A DNA stretch of 64,000 nucleotides from Agelas oroides (Eukaryota; Porifera; Demospongiae; Agelasida; Agelasidae): positions 7,225,620 to 7,289,619 of the forward strand of contig OX422189.1 of the NCBI GenBank assembly GCA_949130485.1, written 5' to 3'. Made by a program: the position numbers and the translations under genes. Within the stretch, counting starts at the first letter, position 1. Every line of letters begins with the position of its first letter. The notes under the pieces were generated by a model. It was not told the DNA's origin. It saw only the letters and a program-made list of their open reading frames with translations, and did not search any database. Shown here in pieces: positions 59,291 to 64,000 of the stretch.

Positions 59291-59769
59291 CCGAGCTGTG
59301 CACCAAAATGGCCGCTCGTTAAAATTACGCAATTATTATGACGTCATTGCAATCGCCCTATAAACACTTCACCACGATCGCGACAATACTCTAATTAGAG
59401 CCCTGCCCTCATGACCGTATATCTAATTATTCATTTCCGATAAATGAATAACTGCCCTCAGATTTGCCATTTCTGGACCAACCCGTGCTTGAGATAAAAG
59501 TCATAGCCCCACCAATATGCACCTTACCCAGGTGCCAAGATTGGTTAAATTTGATGGGCTCCAATTTGATCTAGATCGTGATCATGGAACGTAGCCTTGT
59601 CCCCAGACCCTGCCCAAAAATCAGGAAAGGGGCCTGGTCACATTTGCAAACTTTTTCATATGTGCTGAGTCAGCATATTATGTAAACAATTACATGATCA
59701 TGTGGTAGCCAGCTACTGTTGAAGATGGAATTCAGGAGTAGATGAACAGATCTTGCTACACAGCAAGTA

Positions 59770-60240
59770 CAGGAAACTCCTGTGAGGCAAGAGTATTCAT
59801 TTTCTAGAAGTGTTTTGCTATGGATACTTCGTATGATCCATATTTCTACTTCTGCTGGGAACTAGCACTGGAAACTTGAGCCAAGGGTTCTTCCATCAAT
59901 TCTCTTGGGGTTCACGACCTCGGCCACACAGAGCTTTCAATGGTCAAGGCTCTCCGACCAGCAAACACTCCTCCTGACTGAAAACTGTCGACAGTGCCAG
60001 AAATGGAGTCCCTACAAAGACACAGGAGCGGTTTCTATGCCCGTTTGTGCTATAAAGGAGAGAAATGGCCCAACCAGTGCCGACTGCCATGTGCATGGCA
60101 CTTCATGACTATGCCCACCCACCTCCCTCTATCCCACCCTTTTTGCTAGCACAAAACCTAAACTGATTGTGCCAACTGATAACATGCGGCCAAAGTTACA
60201 TGGCAAGTACACTCGTCATCAGTGGTTAAAGGGTTAATAC
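59770..60240 (+). repeat. Long family R copy
   Basis: Begins near TGCTATGGATACTTCG, runs through GCTAGCACTGGAAACTTGAG-like sequence, GTGCCAGAAATGGAGTCCC, GCCCGTTTGTGC and AAATGGCCCAACCAGTGCC. It matches 63730-64000 over its first half, showing that the family is at least 450 bp long. Confidence 0.65.
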
Positions 60241-60449
60241 TAAAGTCTAGGGTACTAACTTTGTTTTATTGGTAAAAGTAGTAGTAGTATTGAATGAGGT
60301 GGAAACACATCCCTAGTGTTTACTATATACACCCATATGAACAGTATTTTGTAAGGGTGCCACAGAAAGGTCACCAAAGTCCTACAACAGAATAAATTGC
60401 ATTGACATCCAACATTGCTTTGATTCATGTCATGTAAAATTCACTTGGT

Positions 60450-60830
60450 TCAGCTTAACTGCTTCCTAATGTCATGGGTATTTATTGTGGAAGTCCAGCA
60501 AGAACTGAGAGGTTTGACAGAAAACACAGAGCCACTAGTGACAAAACTACCAGTACGCAATTTTGCATGCACATTCCTAGTGTTTACTACAGTCTGCCAA
60601 CCTTGTGGTGCAGGAATTCGAATCAAGATGAAGTTGTTGGGTTCCTTTGCCCCCAGTAGCTTCACTCTGTGAAGTAGTTTTGGTGGCTGTTCTTGCTGTC
60701 CAGTCCACTTCACATATAGCTGGCAGGAAGGTAACTGACTACCCGGAACAAAGTGGTCAACTTGATTCTTGGAGATCTGTTGGAAGTATTGAAATGCATC
60801 CAGTTGAAGGCTTTGGCCTGCCGTAATACT
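60450..60830 (-). other. Open reading frame of unknown meaning
   Basis: A minus-strand frame of about 125 codons (part of a 173-codon frame) running AGQSLQLDAFQYFQQ to a stop at 60450. It is the longest non-repetitive frame of the single-copy part. A possible acceptor (ATTACGGCAG) precedes GCCAAAGCC. No family recognised; the first 45 codons of the full frame lie in the neighbouring transposon. Confidence 0.25.
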
Positions 60831-60839
60831 GTAGACTAC

Positions 60840-61582
60840 TTTATTCTCTCTAAAATAGCAGACAGCAAAATATAATTCAAAATTGGAGTGTCCGGAAATT
60901 TTTAGAGAGTTATAAATTTCTGAACGCAAGTGTCCGGTGTGAATTAGAGAGGTCTTTAGTGCCAGTTCCATCGTTCTTTTTGTGAGTTATCGGCCACGCT
61001 TTTGTTGTGAGTTACCATGTCGATTTACTGCCGCTATCTGTGTCCGTGGGCTACTGTCAGTACCCATGAACAGACTTGCTGAGCATCACCATCGGACTCA
61101 AGGGCGAAGCATAGTGAACGATTCCTAGATCATTGTTGATCGCTTCGATCGTAGAAACGACTTATTGGCCATGATTTCTTCACAACACCTCCAAGCAGAA
61201 ATATAATGCTAACAAGGAAGGTGCTGCGGCCCATGAGCTTTTTAAATATCAAGACAGTTTTGGAGCTGCGCCTTGCTATCAATGAGAAAAGCCAAAGACG
61301 GTACCCGGTACGCACAATTTATGGCATGTAACGTTCTCTGTAACCTCCAGAATAACATACCTTGGCTCAAAATAACTTCGTAGAGCCTTTCTCTATTCCT
61401 TGATCCACTCTGCGGAACTTCGTTTGACTAGCCGGCAAAAAATTTCGACCTTGTTTATGTCTGTGTGGATTAGAGAGGGGAAATCCCTCAACTTTCCCGC
61501 TGTCTGGTTTAATTAGAGCGACGAAAAATCATATTTAAGGTGTCTGGACAATTAGAGTGTCCGGTATTTTAGAGAGAATTAT
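60840..61582. mobile_element. pogo/mariner-like TIR element, about 0.74 kb
   Basis: Ends TTTATTCTCTCTAAAATA and, on the other strand, ATAATTCTCTCTAAAATACC. Subterminal copies of GTCCGG and AATTAGAG recur at both sides, as expected for transposase binding sites. No transposase is recognised. The module at 61085-61435 lies within it. Confidence 0.6.
61085..61435. repeat. Diverged module, copy 1
   Basis: Runs from GGGCGAAGCATAGTGAACGAT to GAACTTCGTTTGACT. It aligns along its length with 62275-62635 at roughly two-thirds identity by eye. Confidence 0.6.
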
Positions 61583-61777
61583 GGTATGTATTAAGTACAC
61601 GTGGTTGGGTACTATGCATACCACAGACAGTAACACACGTAAATGTAATACATGTATCTGCTCACCCACACTGCACGCTGTTTAAACTACGATAATAAGT
61701 TCTCCATGTTTATAGCTTGTATACTGTAACGACAATTATTAGCAATCAATCAACCATTGCTAAAATCTTGCTTATGT

Positions 61778-61882
61778 AATAGTTAAATCCCTCCCTGGGG
61801 GGTGGTCGTTTTACACATTGGTGTCGGGCGTAGCCCGACACCAATATGCAAGACCACACCCCAGGGAGGGATTTAACTATTA
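61778..61882. repeat. About 105-bp inverted repeat
   Basis: Arms AGTTAAATCCCTCCCTGGGG and mirror, with centre GTGTCGGGCGTAGCCCGACAC. A MITE-like hairpin that would fold almost completely. Confidence 0.8.
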
Positions 61883-61972
61883 TATAACCTGTTACCTAGG
61901 CAACATCACTGTAGAAAAGAGATATGAGCAACATTCTTATATGTTGCCTAGGTAACAGGTTATATCAATTTA
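61877..61972. repeat. Inverted repeat with CCTGTTACCTAGGCAACAT arms
   Basis: Arms ATAACCTGTTACCTAGGCAA and TTGCCTAGGTAACAGGTTAT surround about 50 bases. The left arm abuts or overlaps the preceding hairpin. Confidence 0.8.
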
Positions 61973-62274
61973 TAGTGCTTGGAACTAACACTTCCTGCAG
62001 ATGATTACTGGCTGTTTTTTTATAGGAGCCTTAGCTACACAATGGTCTCTACTGATTATACACGAGATGAGATACATTTGCTGATTTATCAATTTTATTG
62101 CCTTACGCTTATGTAACTAAATTTTGCCAGTACCAATTATACGCGGTAGACACCAATTGGTGTCATACACACACATGTCTGGAAACGCGGCCCAGGGCGA
62201 ATAGCTATAAGCTTTGTATCTGGTCCGTGATAAGCTTGGGGCTTCCCCTACTAGTACAAGCGGGTTGGTCCAGA

Positions 62275-62635
62275 AGCCCTCAAGGGGCAGAGCATAGTGA
62301 GCGATAACAGTCCGGGTGGTTGTCGATCTACTCGATCGAGAAAACCACACATTAGCCATGTTTTCTTCTCAACACCAACAAGCAGAGGCACAGCACTAAC
62401 TACGGAGGTATAGCGTCTCTTGGGCTTCATAAATATCCAGACAGATCTCGAGCTGTGCCTTGTTAGTCAACGAGCAAAGTCGAAGTCAGTACACACAACA
62501 CACGGCAGGTATTAAAGCATCCTCCGGTTACATGTACTTCAGAAAACATATCTAGGTTCAGAATAACCCTGGAAAGCCTTTGTCTGTCCCTTACTTCACT
62601 CTGTAGAGCTTCGTTTGACTTCCCTGATGCTTTAG
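62275..62635. repeat. Diverged module, copy 2
   Basis: GGGGCAGAGCATAGTGAGCG through GAGCTTCGTTTGACT, paired with 61085-61435. This copy is not inside the pogo-like element, so the module spread on its own or was duplicated. Confidence 0.6.
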
Positions 62636-62905
62636 TCCTTGGAAAAAAGCTTTGTAAAAATTGACATCACGTGAAGTGAATCTTTTCTACCTTTGAGGTT
62701 AATTGCATTCCATTTAATTTAAGTGTAGAAATGAAACAGGAACAGTAATGTCTTGCCATATAAAATTTGGTATTAGGTGGGCCCATAATACATTCTTTCT
62801 TAACTCTACCAGCCTGTGCAAGAATGTTTATGTGAATTGTACGGGGGGAGGGTACTTGATACATGGTGGACAGTTGATAGTAGTACATGTATAATCTAAA
62901 CTCAC

Positions 62906-63055
62906 CCCAGGGTAGGAATGCGGAGTGATAGTCCATCCATTCTCCAGCACGACTCCCTCTGCTGCAATGTCTAGCGTGATCTCATCCCCTTCAAACATCA
63001 CCATCTGGCTAGGACCTGCTTTGGCAGCAGCCTCAGCATACTTGGTGTCAGCAGC
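62906..63055 (-). CDS. 150-bp internal exon of an unidentified host gene
   Basis: On the minus strand the acceptor is CCCTTCTTACTGCAG|GCTGCTGAC and the donor CCTGGG|GTGAGTTTAG, both strong. Exactly one frame is open across all 50 codons, and the exon is a multiple of three (phase 0 to 0). It reads AADTKYAEAAAKAG, then MVMFEGDEITLDIAAEGVV and ENGWTITPHSYPG: an Ala-rich helix followed by what looks like beta structure. Codon use is GC-rich and gene-like compared with the surroundings. I do not recognise the family. The rest of the gene must lie in exons beyond the window or ones I could not detect. Confidence 0.55.
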
Positions 63056-63210
63056 CTGCAGTAAGAAGGGTGTTTAAATGCAAGCACTAAATACATGGTC
63101 AATACTTATAAATGAGTTGACAGATACAGCATGTCCATTATCATAGGTTACGCAAATTAAGGTAGAAAGTATACACTTTGCTGTCCACATGCAAGCATTG
63201 GGGTCTACAC

Positions 63211-63252
63211 TAGCCTCATTTCTAGACCATGCATGGCCTGGAGAAAAGGCTA
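63211..63252. mobile_element. 42-bp micro-MITE
   Basis: TAGCCTCATTTCTAGACC to GGCCTGGAGAAAAGGCTA. The flanks are only loosely similar (GGTCTACAC, GGTCCACTT), so this is an old insertion or a coincidence. Confidence 0.45.
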
Positions 63253-63729
63253 GGGTCCACTTGTACCAGATACCAATGGTGTTGGTGTGGCACAATACTG
63301 ACATGTATCTCTTTCATAAGGACAGTTGCTAAGCATCAAGCAAATTAAACCTTAATTAATCAGAGAACAAAACAGCCCATAAAGCAGCCATTTAATGATA
63401 TTCATGAGAACTGTGGGGTCAGGTAAGGTCAGGCTGTGTCAAGTAAAGACCTACTGCACAGACTTGGCTGTTACAGGTCTTTGCATGGCTGTTAATGGCA
63501 TTCATGACCCACAAATGTGCCCAAACATAAAGCTAAAGGCTGCTAATGAGATTCATAACTTCATGATGACATCCATGACACATCTGACACGGGTTACAGT
63601 CACTGAAGGGTTGGACACAGGCCTAAGGCTAAATTCAAGTTTAGCCTGTCAGCTACCTCAAAACTTCTGACTCTAAATTTTGCCTCTTTTACCACTTTAA
63701 CAACCGTAGGCTATTTACTGGAGGTCTTT

Positions 63730-64000
63730 ATTAGGCTATGGATACCTTCCATGGTCCATATTTTCATTTCTGCTTGGAGCTAGCACTGGAAACTTGAGTT
63801 AAAGTTTTATTGACACACTATATGTGGGTTCTTGACCTTGGACACACCCACTCATTAGCGAGCGTTCAATAGTCGACCAGAGAACGCTCCTCCGGACTAA
63901 AAGCTGGCTAAAATGCCAGAAATGGAGTCCCTACAGGGTGAGGGGAGCGTTTTCTACGCCCGTTTGTGCAAGAAGGCAGACAAATGGCCCACCCGGCATG
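63730..64000 (+). repeat. Family R copy cut by the window end
   Basis: Starts GCTATGGATACCTTCC and includes AAATGCCAGAAATGGAGTCC, TTTTCTACGCCCGTTTGTGC and AAATGGCCCACCCGGC, matching 59770-60080. Confidence 0.6.

Larger units (their letters stand above)
54577..59456. mobile_element. Composite THAP-type DNA transposon, 4.9 kb
   Basis: Terminal inverted repeats of about 95 bp begin GGCAGTTATTCATTTATCGG at 54577 and, on the other strand, at 59456. They continue through ATGAGGGCAGGGCTCTAATT and CGCGATCGTGGTGAAGTG. Inside are three THAP zinc-finger remnants, an internal inverted repeat (54680-55093 against 56770-57190) and at least four MITEs. THAP domains occur in P, Kolobok and some other transposases, so one of these is the likely source. 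No catalytic transposase region is recognised in 57667-59290. The flanks show no clear target duplication. Confidence 0.7.

Overview
The window looks like animal nuclear DNA, most probably from a demosponge such as an Amphimedon-like species, with a cnidarian as the alternative. This is an inference. It rests on GT-AG introns, a local expansion of Death-domain exons (known to be large in sponge genomes), tRNA-derived SINEs, and very many short inverted-repeat transposons with TAGCCTCG/TAGTCTCG ends. There are no bacterial operons, rRNA genes, intact tRNA genes or CRISPR arrays.

Positions 189-42470 form one tandem array of five monomers of about 7.5-10.3 kb, starting near 189, 7874, 16619, 24702 and 35016. 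The monomers alternate between two types, A-B-A-B-A, judged by three separate markers. Each monomer carries, in order: a minus-strand Death-domain exon with intact splice sites; a 2.1-2.7 kb inverted-repeat element with a 4-bp CCAA target duplication; unidentified spacer; a plus-strand fossil of a tyrosine-recombinase element; a copy of a local repeat family (here called family R); and MITEs. Most of the monomer is about 99% identical between copies. The Death-domain exon is the exception: it differs at up to 8% of bases and 14-16 residues while staying open. Exon 5 is identical to exon 1, although its flanks match monomer 3, which points to local gene conversion.

Positions 42471-54576 are single copy. 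They hold the 3' end of a second, plus-strand Death-domain gene (a 36-bp microexon and a terminal exon with a polyadenylation signal), a hAT-like element, SINEs, a segmental duplication (45.3-46.3 kb against 49.4-51.1 kb) whose second copy gained cleanly dated insertions, and a 390-bp GGGA tract. Positions 54577-59456 are a composite DNA transposon with terminal inverted repeats of about 95 bp, three broken THAP domains and nested MITEs. Positions 59457-64000 hold more family R copies, a pogo-like element, paired diverged modules, hairpins and one well-supported 150-bp minus-strand exon of an unidentified host gene.

The likely biology is a tandemly amplified, possibly immune-type Death-domain cassette in a transposon-dense neighbourhood. 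Whether the exons are expressed, and what their full gene looks like, cannot be read from this window.
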